DNA of 64,000 nucleotides. It comes from Candidatus Geothrix odensensis. Its GTDB lineage: Bacteria > Acidobacteriota > Holophagae > Holophagales > Holophagaceae. A model generated the notes under the pieces. It was not told where the DNA came from. It did no database searches and saw nothing but the letters and a program-made list of their open reading frames with translations. The stretch covers positions 372,001 to 436,000 of the forward strand of contig JADKCH010000001.1 of the NCBI GenBank assembly GCA_016714685.1, written 5' to 3'. The position numbers and the translations under genes were made by a program. Shown one piece after another: positions 23,315-32,458 of the stretch. Within the stretch, counting starts at the first letter, position 1. Each line of letters begins with the position of its first letter.

Positions 23315-26155
23315 ATGACCACTGCCACTGCCACTTCCCTGAGGGATGCCCTTGTCGCCATCGTGGGCCCGGACCGCGTGCTGGACCGACCGGTGGACCT
23401 GATCGCCTTCGCCTCCGACGCCAGCTTCTACCGGCTGATCCCCAAGGCCGTGGCCTTCGCCGGAAGCATCGAGGATGTCCGCGGACTCTTCCGGCTCAGC
23501 CATGAGACGAAGATCCCCATGACCTTCCGCGCCGCGGGCACCAGCCTGTCGGGCCAGTCGGTGTCGGACGGCATCCTCGTGGAAGTCGCCCGCAACTGGC
23601 GCGGCATCCAGGTGCTGGAGGGCGGGGCCAAGGTGAAGGTCCAGCCCGGCGTCATCGGCGCCCATGTGAACCATGCCCTCAAGTTCTTCAAGGCGAAGAT
23701 GGGCCCCGATCCGGCCTCCATCAACACCTGCACCGTGGGTGGCATCCTCTCCAACAATTCCAGCGGCATGTGCTGCGGCGTCACCCAGAACGCCTACCAC
23801 ACGCTCGAGTCCCTGACCTTCGTCCTGCCTTCGGGCACCGTGATCGATACCGCCGGCTCCGATGCCGACGCGCGCTTCCGCGAGGCGGAGCCTGAACTGG
23901 CGCAGGGCCTGCTGAACCTCAAGGCCGACCTCCTGGCCAATCCCGCCCTGGCCGAGCGCATCCGGGCCAAGTACAAGATGAAGAACACCACGGGCTATTC
24001 TCTCAATGCCTTCATCGACTTCGACCGTCCCGTGGACATCTTCCGCAACCTGCTGGTGGGCTCGGAAGGCACCCTGGCCTTCATCGCCGAGGCGGTGCTG
24101 AAGTCCGTGCCGGATCTGCCGGTGAAGGTGACCGCCTTCCTGCAGTTCCCCGACCTCCATGCCGCCTGCGCGGCCATCATCCCCTTGCGGGATGCGGGCG
24201 CTGCGGCACTGGAGCTGCTCGACCGCGCCTCCCTGAAATCCGTCGAGAACCAGCCGGGCATCCCCCCGACCATCAAGTCCCTGCCCGACGGCGCAGCGGC
24301 CCTGCTGGTGGAGTTCCACGGCCGGGACGAATCCGTCCGCGCCGAGCTGGAGCGCACCGCCCTGGCCACGACCGCCGGCCTGAAGCTGCTGGAGCCCGCC
24401 CGGTTCACCCATGACCCGGTGGAGCAGGCCCTCTTCTGGAAGATCCGCTCCGGCACCTTCCCCTCCGTGGGCGCGGTCCGCAAGCGCGGCACCACGGTGC
24501 TCATCGAGGACGTGGCCTTTCCCATCGAGTGCCTGGCGGACGCCGCCGTGGACCTCACCAAGCTCTTCGCCAAGCACGGCTATGACGAGGCGATCATCTT
24601 CGGCCACGCCAAGGACGGGAACCTCCACTTCGTCATCACCCAGTCCTTCAACGACCAGGCCGCCGTGGACCGCTACGAGCGGTTCATCGACGACGTGGTC
24701 GAGCTGGTGGTGAAGAAGTACGACGGTGCCCTGAAGGCCGAGCACGGCACGGGCCGCAACATGGCCCCCTTCGTCGAGGCCGAGTGGGGCCCCGAGGCCA
24801 AGGCCGTCATGGAGAAGCTCAAGGCCCTGGTGGATCCCCTGCACCTGCTGAACCCCGGCGTCATCATCAACGCCGACCCCAAGTGCCACCTGGCCGACCT
24901 CAAGCCCATGCCCGGCGTGGAGGAGGAGGTCGACAAGTGCATCGAGTGCGGCTACTGCGAGCCCAAATGCCCCAGCCGGGAGCTCACGCTGACCCCCCGC
25001 CAGCGCATCGTGGTGCGTCGCGAGATGGCGCGCCTCGAGGGCAACCACGAGAATCCCGCCCTGCTCGCCTCCCTCACGGGGGCCTTCGACTACATGGCCG
25101 TGGAGACCTGCGCCGCGGATGGCCTCTGCGCCACCGCCTGCCCCGTGAGCATCGACACCGGCCAGCTCACCAAGCGCTTCCGCCGGGCCAGCCACAGCCG
25201 CCGGGCCCAGAAGATCGCCCTCTCCGTGGCGCGCAACTTCGCCACGGTGGAACCGGTCATGCGGGTCGCCCTGCGCTCCGGGCACATGGTGCAGGGCCTC
25301 TTCGGGCCGAAGGCGATGCCGTTCATCACGCGGGTCATGAAGGCCTTCGGCGCCTCCCACCAGTGGAGCCCGGAGATGCCCAAGGCCGCCAAGGCGCCGC
25401 TGCCCGTGACCTCCCTCGAGGGCGCCCAGGCCATCTACTTCCCGGCCTGCATCTCCCGCATGATGGGTCACCTGCCGGGCGAATCCGAGGAACTCAGCCT
25501 GGTCGAGGCTCTCGTGAAGGTCTCCGCCCGGGCGGGCGTCCCGGTCCACATCCCCCTGGATGTCGAGGGCACCTGCTGCGGCGTGCCCTTCTCCTCCAAG
25601 GGCTTCGACCTGGCGCACAAGTACACCGTGAACCACGCCATCGAGAAGTTCTGGGAGTGGAGCCAGGAAGGCCGCCTCTCCATCGTCATGGACACCAGCC
25701 CCTGCACCTACGGCGTGGTCACCAGCCGGGCCTACCTCACACCCGAGAACCAGGCGAAGTTCGACAAGCTGAAGATCATCGACAGCACCGCCTTCGCCTA
25801 CGATGTGCTGCTCCCCAAGCTGCAGGTGACCCGCAAGGTCGGCTCCGTGGTGCTCCACCCGGTCTGCTCGCTCACCAAGATGAACCTGCTGCCCAAGCTC
25901 GAAGGCGTGGCCCAGGCCTGTGCCGACAAGGTCGTGGTGCCCCGCGATGCGGGCTGCTGCGGCTTCGCGGGAGATCGCGGCTTCACCCACGCCGAGCTGA
26001 CCGCCTCGGCCACGAAGCATGAAGCGAAGGAAGTGAAGAGCCAGTCCTTCGACGGCCACTACGCCAGCAGCCGCACCTGCGAAGTGGGCATGACCCGCTC
26101 CACGGGCGAGATCTACCGCAGCTTCCTGTACCTGCTCGAATCCGCCACACGATGA
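23315..26155 (+). CDS. dld: FAD- and Fe-S-containing D-lactate dehydrogenase (Dld-II type)
   Basis: A 946-residue flavoprotein. An FAD_binding_4 domain (about 20-220, TFRAAGTSLSGQSVSDG; NNSSGMCCGVTQN) is followed by the FAD-oxidase C-terminal domain. Two 4Fe-4S motifs come next (CIECGYCEPKCP near 541; CAADGLCATACP near 598), then a Cys-rich CCG region (TCCGVPFSSKG near 752; CCGFAGDRGF near 881). This is the architecture of Shewanella Dld-II, a membrane-associated quinone-linked D-lactate dehydrogenase. Glycolate or another 2-hydroxyacid is possible as substrate. The ATG at 23315 has AAGGA eight bases upstream, better than the upstream starts. Confidence 0.9.
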   Translation: MTTATATSLRDALVAIVGPDRVLDRPVDLIAFASDASFYRLIPKAVAFAGSIEDVRGLFRLSHETKIPMTFRAAGTSLSGQSVSDGILVEVARNWRGIQVLEGGAKVKVQPGVIGAHVNHALKFFKAKMGPDPASINTCTVGGILSNNSSGMCCGVTQNAYHTLESLTFVLPSGTVIDTAGSDADARFREAEPELAQGLLNLKADLLANPALAERIRAKYKMKNTTGYSLNAFIDFDRPVDIFRNLLVGSEGTLAFIAEAVLKSVPDLPVKVTAFLQFPDLHAACAAIIPLRDAGAAALELLDRASLKSVENQPGIPPTIKSLPDGAAALLVEFHGRDESVRAELERTALATTAGLKLLEPARFTHDPVEQALFWKIRSGTFPSVGAVRKRGTTVLIEDVAFPIECLADAAVDLTKLFAKHGYDEAIIFGHAKDGNLHFVITQSFNDQAAVDRYERFIDDVVELVVKKYDGALKAEHGTGRNMAPFVEAEWGPEAKAVMEKLKALVDPLHLLNPGVIINADPKCHLADLKPMPGVEEEVDKCIECGYCEPKCPSRELTLTPRQRIVVRREMARLEGNHENPALLASLTGAFDYMAVETCAADGLCATACPVSIDTGQLTKRFRRASHSRRAQKIALSVARNFATVEPVMRVALRSGHMVQGLFGPKAMPFITRVMKAFGASHQWSPEMPKAAKAPLPVTSLEGAQAIYFPACISRMMGHLPGESEELSLVEALVKVSARAGVPVHIPLDVEGTCCGVPFSSKGFDLAHKYTVNHAIEKFWEWSQEGRLSIVMDTSPCTYGVVTSRAYLTPENQAKFDKLKIIDSTAFAYDVLLPKLQVTRKVGSVVLHPVCSLTKMNLLPKLEGVAQACADKVVVPRDAGCCGFAGDRGFTHAELTASATKHEAKEVKSQSFDGHYASSRTCEVGMTRSTGEIYRSFLYLLESATR

Positions 26156-26169
26156 ATGGAGCGTTTCCC

Positions 26170-26733
26170 ATGAGTGCCACTTTCGAGGCGTTCAAGATCA
26201 GGGCTGAGGCCGTCAGCGCGGAAGTCCACCGGTTCGCCGACCGGCAGGCGGCTTTGGCGTTCGTCCTGGACTTCCTGCAGGCTGCGGGTGTCTCCGAGGC
26301 GCCCCAGTGCGGGGCCGTCTGGGCGGCCGCCGGCTATCTGGAGGAGGCTGAGCAGGACGGCCTGCGCCAGCGGGTGCCCGGGCTCCGCTTCGACATCACC
26401 CAGGAGGCCTCCGCCGCCGCCAAGGTGGGCATCAGCCAGCTGGACTGGGGCATCGCCGGCACAGGGACCCTCGTGCAGGACGCGACCGCAGTGGCCAAGC
26501 GGCTGGTCTCCACCCTGCCCTCCATCCATATCGCCCTGCTCGGCACCGAGCGGATCCTCGCGGACATGGGCAGCGTGCTCGAACAGCTCCGCCCTGAGCA
26601 GATCAACTACATCTCCTTCATCACCGGACCCAGCCGCACCGCCGACATCGAGCGGGTGCTCACCATCGGGGTGCACGGGCCGGAGCGGCTCATCATCGTC
26701 GTCGTGGACGAGTTCGAAGGGGCGATGGCATGA
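26170..26733 (+). CDS. lldG: LUD-domain protein (LutC/LldG-like)
   Basis: A 187-residue protein of the LUD (lactate utilisation) family: ISQLDWGIAGTGTLV and SIHIALLGTERI in the middle, then ITGPSRTADIERVLTIGVHGPERLIIVVVDE at the end. It resembles the small LldG-type partner in the Desulfovibrio lactate locus more than LutC of Bacillus. GGAG lies nine bases before the ATG at 26170; a start at 26152 overlapping the dld stop is the alternative. It overlaps the next gene by ATGA. Confidence 0.85.
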   Translation: MSATFEAFKIRAEAVSAEVHRFADRQAALAFVLDFLQAAGVSEAPQCGAVWAAAGYLEEAEQDGLRQRVPGLRFDITQEASAAAKVGISQLDWGIAGTGTLVQDATAVAKRLVSTLPSIHIALLGTERILADMGSVLEQLRPEQINYISFITGPSRTADIERVLTIGVHGPERLIIVVVDEFEGAMA

Positions 26734-28862
26734 CCACCCAGTTCAAGGAATCCATCGAAACCGCCCTCAACAACGGCAACCTCACAGGCGCCCTGGGCCG
26801 CTTTTCCGAGGCCTACCGCGTCAGCCGGGCCAAGGCCTACGAAGGCATCGACTTCGAGGCCGTGCGCGACCAGATCGCCGGGATCAAGGGCAGCGCCTCC
26901 TCCCGCTTCGAGGAGCTGGCGGAGCAGTTCAAGCAGAACGCGGAGGCCCGTGGTGCCAAGGTGTTCCGGACCGCCGACCCCGCGGCGGTGAAGCAGTACA
27001 TCCTCGACCTCGCCAAGGCCCAGGGCGTGCAGCGGGTCGTGAAGTCGAAGTCCATGGCCTCCGAGGAGATCCACCTGAACAAGGCCCTCGAGCAGGCCGG
27101 CATCGAGGTGGACGAGACGGACCTGGGCGAGTGGATCATCCAGCTCGCCCACCAGACGCCGTCGCACATGGTGATGCCGGCCATCCACATGACCAAGGAG
27201 GAAGTCGCCGAGGTCTTCAGCCAGGAGGTGGAGGCGGGTCAGGCCCCGGACATCCCCAAGCTGGTGAAGTTCGCCCGCGCCAAGCTCCGCCCCAAGTTCC
27301 TGCAGGCGGACATGGGGATCACGGGCGCCAACATCGCCGTGGCGGAATCCGGCAGCCTCGTCATCGTCACCAACGAGGGCAACGCCCGCCTGGTGTCGAC
27401 CCTTCCCCGCATCCACGTGGCCATCGTGGGCATCGAGAAGCTCGTGGCCCTGGTCAAGGACATCCAGCCCATCCTCACCGCCCTGCCCCGCAGCGCCACG
27501 GGACAGCTGCTCACCAGCTACGTGTCCATCCTCTCGGGCCAGGTGGCCAACCCTGACGGCTCTCCCAAGGAACTCCACATCATCCTCATGGACAACCACC
27601 GCTCGGACATGGCCAAGGACCCCATGTTCAAGGAGGCGCTCCAGTGCATCCGCTGCGCCACCTGCCTGAACGTGTGCCCGGTCTTCCGGCTGGTGGGCGG
27701 CCATGTGTTTGGCAAGACCTACACGGGAGGCATCGGCACCATCCTCACGGCCTGGTTCGACGAGCTCAAGAAGTCCGAGGACATCCAGGGGCTCTGCATC
27801 CAGTGCGGAAGCTGCGTTCCCGTGTGTCCCGGCAAGATCGACATTCCGGGGCTCATCCTGGAGCTGCGCCGACGGCTGGTGGTCGAAAAGGGCCAGTCCC
27901 TGGCCATGAAGGCCATCTTCGGCGTGGTGAACAACCGCCGCCTGTTCCACTCCATGTTGCGCATGGCCTCGGTCACCCAGAAGCCCTTCAAGCAGGGGCG
28001 CTTCATCCGCCACCTGCCCCTCTTCCTGTCGGACATGACGGACTTCCGCAGCCTGCCTGCCGTGGCCGCCGTGCCTTTCCGGGACAAGGTGAAGGAGATC
28101 CAGCAGCCCAAGGGCGGCGAGAAGGTCGCCTTCTATGCAGGCTGCCTCATCGACTTCGCCTATCCCGAGATGGGCGAGTCCCTGGTGAAGATCCTCAACA
28201 AGGCCGGCATCGAGGTCGTCTTCCCCGATGCCCAGACCTGCTGTGGCGCTCCAGCCCGCTACAACGGAGCCTACGAGGTGGCCGCGCAGAATGCCCGGGA
28301 CAACATCAAGGCCCTGCTGGAGACCGAGGTCACCCATGTGGTCTCGGCCTGCCCCACCTGCACCGTGGCCCTGAAGCACGATTTCCTGGACACCTTCAAG
28401 AGCCTCGGCATCACGGATGCCGTGGACGAGGCAAGGCAGCTCTCAGAGAAAACCATCGACTTCGCCAGCCTCGTGAAGAAGCTGGTGGATGAAGGGCGCC
28501 TGACCTTCAAGGAGGGTGAAGAACTCGGCAGGATCACCTATCACGACTCCTGTCACCTGAAGCGGACCCTGAAGGCCAGCGACGAGCCCCGGGAACTCCT
28601 CAAGCAGGCCGGACATGAGATCGCCGAGATGTACGAATGCGACACCTGCTGCGGCATGGCGGGTTCCTACTCCCTCAAGCTTCCGGAGATCTCCGCGCCC
28701 ATCCTGGAGCGCAAGCTCAAACACATCAAGGAAACCGGGGCCTCCAAGGTCGTCATGGACTGTCCGGGCTGCGTCATGCAGATCCGGGGCGGTCTGGACA
28801 AGGACGGGGCGCCCATCCAGGTGGAGCACACGGCCGAGCGACTTTCGGACCGTTTCCTGTAG
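26730..28862 (+). CDS. lldH: Fused LutB-LutA type iron-sulfur lactate dehydrogenase subunit (LldH-like)
   Basis: A 710-residue protein. The N-terminal LUD domain (about 60-290, SKSMASEEIHLNKALEQ) is followed by two 4Fe-4S motifs (CIRCATCLNVCP near 306; CIQCGSCVPVCP near 355). Two CCG domains, normally a separate LutA protein, form the C terminus (TCCGAPARYNG near 503; TCCGMAGSYSL near 639). The LutB and LutA parts are thus one chain. The plan matches the large LldG/LldH L-lactate dehydrogenase subunit described in Desulfovibrio. It overlaps the LUD gene upstream by ATGA. Electrons probably go to the quinone pool. Confidence 0.88.
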   Translation: MTTQFKESIETALNNGNLTGALGRFSEAYRVSRAKAYEGIDFEAVRDQIAGIKGSASSRFEELAEQFKQNAEARGAKVFRTADPAAVKQYILDLAKAQGVQRVVKSKSMASEEIHLNKALEQAGIEVDETDLGEWIIQLAHQTPSHMVMPAIHMTKEEVAEVFSQEVEAGQAPDIPKLVKFARAKLRPKFLQADMGITGANIAVAESGSLVIVTNEGNARLVSTLPRIHVAIVGIEKLVALVKDIQPILTALPRSATGQLLTSYVSILSGQVANPDGSPKELHIILMDNHRSDMAKDPMFKEALQCIRCATCLNVCPVFRLVGGHVFGKTYTGGIGTILTAWFDELKKSEDIQGLCIQCGSCVPVCPGKIDIPGLILELRRRLVVEKGQSLAMKAIFGVVNNRRLFHSMLRMASVTQKPFKQGRFIRHLPLFLSDMTDFRSLPAVAAVPFRDKVKEIQQPKGGEKVAFYAGCLIDFAYPEMGESLVKILNKAGIEVVFPDAQTCCGAPARYNGAYEVAAQNARDNIKALLETEVTHVVSACPTCTVALKHDFLDTFKSLGITDAVDEARQLSEKTIDFASLVKKLVDEGRLTFKEGEELGRITYHDSCHLKRTLKASDEPRELLKQAGHEIAEMYECDTCCGMAGSYSLKLPEISAPILERKLKHIKETGASKVVMDCPGCVMQIRGGLDKDGAPIQVEHTAERLSDRFL

Positions 28863-28900
28863 GCTTGCGCCAGGACAATTCGGGTTGATAGGAGGGCGGT

Positions 28901-29632
28901 ATGCGAGAGGTGTACTTCTACGGCACCTGTCTGGTGGACCTGTTCTTCCCGGACGCGGGCATGGCCGGCATCCAGCTCCTGCGCCAGGCCGGGGTGAAAG
29001 TCGTCTTCCCGGAAGGGCAGACCTGCTGCGGCCAGCCGGCCTTCAACTGCGGCTACTGGGAGGAAGCCAGGGACGTGGCCCGCACCCAGGTGGCCCTCTT
29101 TCCCAAGGACCTGCCGGTGATCCTGCCCTCGGGCAGCTGCGCCGGCATGATGAAGGTCCACTACCCGGAGCTCTTCCATGGCCAGCCGGACGAGGCGCAG
29201 GTCCGCGCCTTCAGCGCCCGGGTCTACGAGCTGACGCAGTTCCTGGTCGATGTCCTGGATGTGAAGCTGAAGGATCTGGGCGAGCCCGTGAAGGTCACCT
29301 GGCACAGCTCCTGTCACGCGGTGCGGGACCTCGGCCTGAAGGGCGAGCCCCAGGCCCTGATTGGCCAGCTTTCGAATGTGGAACTGGCGCCCCTGGTCCG
29401 GGAGCACGAGTGCTGCGGCTTCGGTGGCACCTTCTCCGTCCGCCAGCCCGAGCTTTCGGGTGTCATGTCCTGCGACAAGGCTGCGGATGCCGAAGCCACC
29501 GGCGCTTCCGTGCTGCTCTCCACGGACGGCGGCTGCCTCCTCAACGTGAATGGCACCCTGGAGGCGAAGCAGAGCCCGCTGCGCGTCCAGCACATCGCCG
29601 AGTTCCTCTGGGAGCGCACCCATGCACGCTGA
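28901..29632 (+). CDS. lutA: L-lactate oxidation subunit LutA (CCG-domain protein)
   Basis: A 243-residue protein with two CCG domains (QTCCGQPAFNCGY and HECCGFGGTFSVRQPE), each also found in heterodisulfide reductase subunit B. In Bacillus, LutABC oxidise L-lactate to pyruvate without a classical flavin LldD. AGGAGG precedes the ATG. The 3' end overlaps lutB by 11 bp. This is the second, independent copy of the LutA function in the locus, the first being fused in the preceding gene. Confidence 0.92.
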   Translation: MREVYFYGTCLVDLFFPDAGMAGIQLLRQAGVKVVFPEGQTCCGQPAFNCGYWEEARDVARTQVALFPKDLPVILPSGSCAGMMKVHYPELFHGQPDEAQVRAFSARVYELTQFLVDVLDVKLKDLGEPVKVTWHSSCHAVRDLGLKGEPQALIGQLSNVELAPLVREHECCGFGGTFSVRQPELSGVMSCDKAADAEATGASVLLSTDGGCLLNVNGTLEAKQSPLRVQHIAEFLWERTHAR

Positions 29633-31055
29633 GAAGGAAGTCCTCTTCCGCGATTCCGCCGCCAAGGCCCTGCTCGATCCCCAGCTCCGGGCCAACTTCC
29701 GTCGGGCCATGGACGGCCTCATCACCAAGCGCCGGAACCAGTTCCCGGATCCCCGCGACCTGCAGGATCTCCGGGACCTCAGCACGGCCATCCGCTCCCG
29801 CAGCCTGCTGAGCCTGCCCGAGCTGCTGGAGCAGTTCGAGGCCAACTGCACCAAGAACGGCATCCAGGTCCACTGGGCCGAGACCTGCGAGCAGGCCAAC
29901 GAGCTGATCCTGGGCATCATGCAGGCCAAGGGCGCCAAGACGCTCGTCAAGGGCAAGAGCATGGTCTCCGAGGAGATGCACCTCAACGCCTTCCTGGAGT
30001 CCAAGGGCATCGAGGCCCTGGAATCCGACCTGGGCGAGTACATCATCCAGCTCGATGGCGAGACGCCGAGCCACATCATCATGCCCGCCATCCACAAGAA
30101 CAAGAACCAGATCGCCCGGCAGTTCAGCCAGAAGATCAAGGATGCGAAGTACACCGAGGACGTGGACGAGCTCACGGCCATGGCCCGGAAGGTGCTGCGC
30201 GAGAAGTTCCTGAAGGCCGATGCGGGCCTGTCCGGCGTGAACTTCGCCGTGGCGGAGACAGGGACCCTCTGCCTGGTGGAGAACGAGGGCAACGGCCGCA
30301 TGAGCACCCATGTCCCGCCCCTCCACATCGCCGTGATGGGCCTCGAGAAGGTCGTGGCCCGCCTGGAGGACGTGGCGCCGCTCTACGCCATCCTCACCCG
30401 CTCGGCCACGGGCCAGGCCGTGAGCACCTACTTCAACCTGATCACGGCCCCCCGGGGCACGGACGAGAAGGACGGCCCCCAGGAGGTCCACCTCGTCATC
30501 CTCGACAACGGGCGTTCCCGGATGTACGCAGACCCTCAGCTGCGCGCCACCCTGCGCTGCATCCGCTGTGGCGCCTGCATGAACCACTGCCCGGTCTACA
30601 CCCGCATCGGCGGCCATGCCTACGAGGCCATCTACCCCGGCCCCATCGGCAAGATGGTCACGCCGCAGATGGAAGGCGTGGGCGTCCGCCACGATCTCCT
30701 CCATGGCTCCAGCCTCTGCGGGGCCTGCTCCGAGGTGTGCCCGGTGGAGATCCCCATCCCCGAGATCCTGGTGCGACTCCGCCGGGAGGCCACCCACGAG
30801 GATGCGGACTCGAAGGTGCTCGGCCGGGGAACCGGCCGGACGGCCACCGAGGACTGGGCCTGGCGCATCTGGGCCGGGGTCCTCAAGCGGCCGGCCCTCT
30901 ACCGGGTCGCGGCCTGGCTCGCCACCCGCTTCGGCAAGGCCCTGCCCGCTGGCGCCCCCCTCCTCAAGAACTGGACCAGCACCCGTAGCAAACCCGTGCC
31001 GGCCCGTCGCTCGCTCAGCGAGCGCATGCGCGCCGAGGGAGGCTCCCATGACTGA
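29622..31055 (+). CDS. lutB: L-lactate oxidation iron-sulfur subunit LutB
   Basis: A 477-residue protein, the size of Bacillus LutB. The LUD domain (about 70-290, KGKSMVSEEMHLNAFLESKG; SHIIMPAIHKNK) is followed by 4Fe-4S motifs CIRCGACMNHCP (near 312) and CGACSEVCP (near 365). A C-terminal membrane-proximal helix region follows. The ATG at 29622 is preceded by GGGAG; the longer open frame upstream is a shadow of lutA. It overlaps lutC at the 3' end by 8 bp. Confidence 0.94.
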   Translation: MHAEKEVLFRDSAAKALLDPQLRANFRRAMDGLITKRRNQFPDPRDLQDLRDLSTAIRSRSLLSLPELLEQFEANCTKNGIQVHWAETCEQANELILGIMQAKGAKTLVKGKSMVSEEMHLNAFLESKGIEALESDLGEYIIQLDGETPSHIIMPAIHKNKNQIARQFSQKIKDAKYTEDVDELTAMARKVLREKFLKADAGLSGVNFAVAETGTLCLVENEGNGRMSTHVPPLHIAVMGLEKVVARLEDVAPLYAILTRSATGQAVSTYFNLITAPRGTDEKDGPQEVHLVILDNGRSRMYADPQLRATLRCIRCGACMNHCPVYTRIGGHAYEAIYPGPIGKMVTPQMEGVGVRHDLLHGSSLCGACSEVCPVEIPIPEILVRLRREATHEDADSKVLGRGTGRTATEDWAWRIWAGVLKRPALYRVAAWLATRFGKALPAGAPLLKNWTSTRSKPVPARRSLSERMRAEGGSHD

Positions 31056-31725
31056 TTCCCGTTCCACCGACGCCCGCACCGCCATCCTAGGCCGGCTCCG
31101 CGCCGCCGGCGGGTCCGGCCCCCTGCCCGACCTCGACACTGCGGTCCTTGAGCGCCGCCAGTGGCCCGCCGCGGAGCGCGTGGAGCGCCTGCGCAAGGGC
31201 ATGGAAGCTGTCCACACGGAATTCCTCGAGGCCACCCCGGCCACCTGGCCCGAGGTGGTCAGGGCCTTCTGCGACCGCGAGGGCCTGAAGAACCTGCTCT
31301 TCGGCCCCACCTGCGAGGCCGGGGCGGAACTGGCCAAGGGCTGGGCCCCCGGGGGCACCCAGCTGATGCCCTACGACCGTCCCGTCGAGGCCTTCAAGGA
31401 TGAGCTGTTCACGGGCGTGGACGCCGGCTTCACCAGCACCGTGGGCGGTGTCGCCGAAACAGGAGGCCTGCTGCTGATGCCCGGTTCCGCCGAGCCGCGC
31501 CTCATGTCGCTGGTCCCGCCCATCCACATCGCCCTGCTGCGGGCTTCGACCATCCAGGACACCTTCTGGTCCGCCGTGAAGGCCCTGGGCTGGGGCCGCA
31601 GCCTGCCGCCCAATGCCCTCCTGATCTCCGGTCCCAGCAAGACCGCCGACATCGAGCAGACCCTCGCCTACGGCGTCCACGGGCCCAAGCGCCTCATCGT
31701 GGTGCTGGTGCAGGATCTCGCCTAG
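31048..31725 (+). CDS. lutC: L-lactate oxidation subunit LutC (LUD-domain protein)
   Basis: A 225-residue LUD protein: FTSTVGGVAETGGLLLMPG, VPPIHIALLRASTI and the final ISGPSKTADIEQTLAYGVHGPKRLIVVLV. LutC is the third component of the LutABC L-lactate-oxidising complex. The true start is the ATG at 31048 with a GGGAGG-like site; the much longer open frame is a shadow of lutB. It is the last gene of the lactate locus, followed by a tRNA. Confidence 0.92.
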   Translation: MTDSRSTDARTAILGRLRAAGGSGPLPDLDTAVLERRQWPAAERVERLRKGMEAVHTEFLEATPATWPEVVRAFCDREGLKNLLFGPTCEAGAELAKGWAPGGTQLMPYDRPVEAFKDELFTGVDAGFTSTVGGVAETGGLLLMPGSAEPRLMSLVPPIHIALLRASTIQDTFWSAVKALGWGRSLPPNALLISGPSKTADIEQTLAYGVHGPKRLIVVLVQDLA

Positions 31726-31761
31726 ACCCAGGCCCGCACCCGCGCTAGACTGTCCCTTCGT

Positions 31762-31838
31762 GGCTGGGTAGCTCAGGTGGTTAGAGCGAGGGTCTCATAA
31801 TCCCTAGGTCGGCAGTTCGAGTCTGCCTCCAGCCACCA
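31762..31838 (+). tRNA. tRNA-Met (anticodon CAT, elongator type)
   Basis: The acceptor stem GGCTGGG pairs with TCCAGCC, including one G-T pair. The anticodon loop is CTCATAA, the T arm GGCAGTTCGAGTCTGCC, and CCA is encoded; 77 nt. U4 and G5 in the acceptor stem argue against the tRNA-Ile2 identity proposed for the CAT tRNA at 20295. The absence of three G-C pairs in the anticodon stem argues against initiator. Confidence 0.93.
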
Positions 31839-31841
31839 CTC

Positions 31842-31871
31842 AGAAGATCGGAGCCTTGGCCCCGATCTTCT
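31842..31871 (+). terminator. Terminator hairpin after tRNA-Met
   Basis: AGAAGATCGG (31842-31851) pairs with CCGATCTTCT (31862-31871); a GCC-TT-GGC stem extends the hairpin tip. TCTG follows, so the T tract is poor. Confidence 0.6.
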
Positions 31872-31881
31872 TCTGTACGCA

Positions 31882-31952
<71 letters not shown>

Positions 31953-32099
31953 ATGGAACCGGACTCGGACTGCCGGGAAGCTGTGGCGGCCGAAAGGCGC
32001 CAGGCGGGAACGCCAGGGTGATGCGTCGCGACCGTCTTCTCCATCCATCCAAAATCAAATCGACAATGACTGTCGAATATCAGATTCATAGCCGTGCAA

Positions 32100-32127
32100 A
32101 ACAAACGGGGAGGCCAAAGCCTCCCCG
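32100..32127 (-). terminator. Rho-independent terminator of the HU gene
   Basis: On the minus strand, a CGGGGAGGC stem pairs with GCCTCCCCG around a TTTG loop, followed by TTTGTTTTG. It lies 20 bp after the HU stop codon. Confidence 0.85.
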
Positions 32128-32146
32128 CCTGCGGACTGGAACTCGA

Positions 32147-32458
32147 CTACTTCTTCTTGGCGGCCTTCTTGGGGGCGGCCTTCTTGGCGGCGCCGGCCTT
32201 GGAGGCCTTGAAGCCCATGGACTTGGAAGCGCCGATCTTGATCGCGGCGCCAGTCTGGGGGTTGCGGCCGGTGCGGGCCTTGCGGACCTTCTGGGAGAAG
32301 GTGCCGAAGCCGACGAGGGTCACCTTCCCGCCCTTGCCGACGTGGCCGGCGATGGTTCCGAGGAAGCAGCCGATGGCGGCAGCAGCAGCGGACTTGGTGA
32401 TGTCGGCAGCCTTGGCGACCGCTTCGACGAGTTCAGCCTTGGTGAGGTTCTCGGCCAT
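32147..32458 (-). CDS. hup: HU/IHF-family DNA-binding protein with Lys/Ala-rich tail
   Basis: A 103-residue nucleoid protein. The HU fold is clear: LTKAELVEAVAKAADITKSAAAAAI, VTLVGFGTFSQKVRKARTGRNPQTG (the DNA-binding arm) and IKIGASKSMGFKASK. A C-terminal extension of about 15 residues, Ala/Lys-rich (KAGAAKKAAPKKAAKKK), is reminiscent of histone-like tails seen in some actinobacterial and acidobacterial HU proteins. AGGAG lies eight bases before the ATG. Confidence 0.95.
   Translation of the reverse strand: MAENLTKAELVEAVAKAADITKSAAAAAIGCFLGTIAGHVGKGGKVTLVGFGTFSQKVRKARTGRNPQTGAAIKIGASKSMGFKASKAGAAKKAAPKKAAKKK

Noticed and set aside
21325..23361. A 678-codon minus-strand frame antisense to lldP
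   Set aside because: Antisense shadow with no recognisable domain; lldP is certain.
22946..26059. A 1037-codon minus-strand frame antisense to the D-lactate dehydrogenase
   Set aside because: Composed of low-information Gly/His/Gln/Val-rich sequence typical of antisense frames in high-GC genes; the plus-strand gene has complete domains.
31840..31875. Resemblance of AGATCGGA to sequencing adapter near the poly-G tract
   Set aside because: The bases are part of a 10-bp symmetric terminator stem after the tRNA; the adapter match is short and incomplete.
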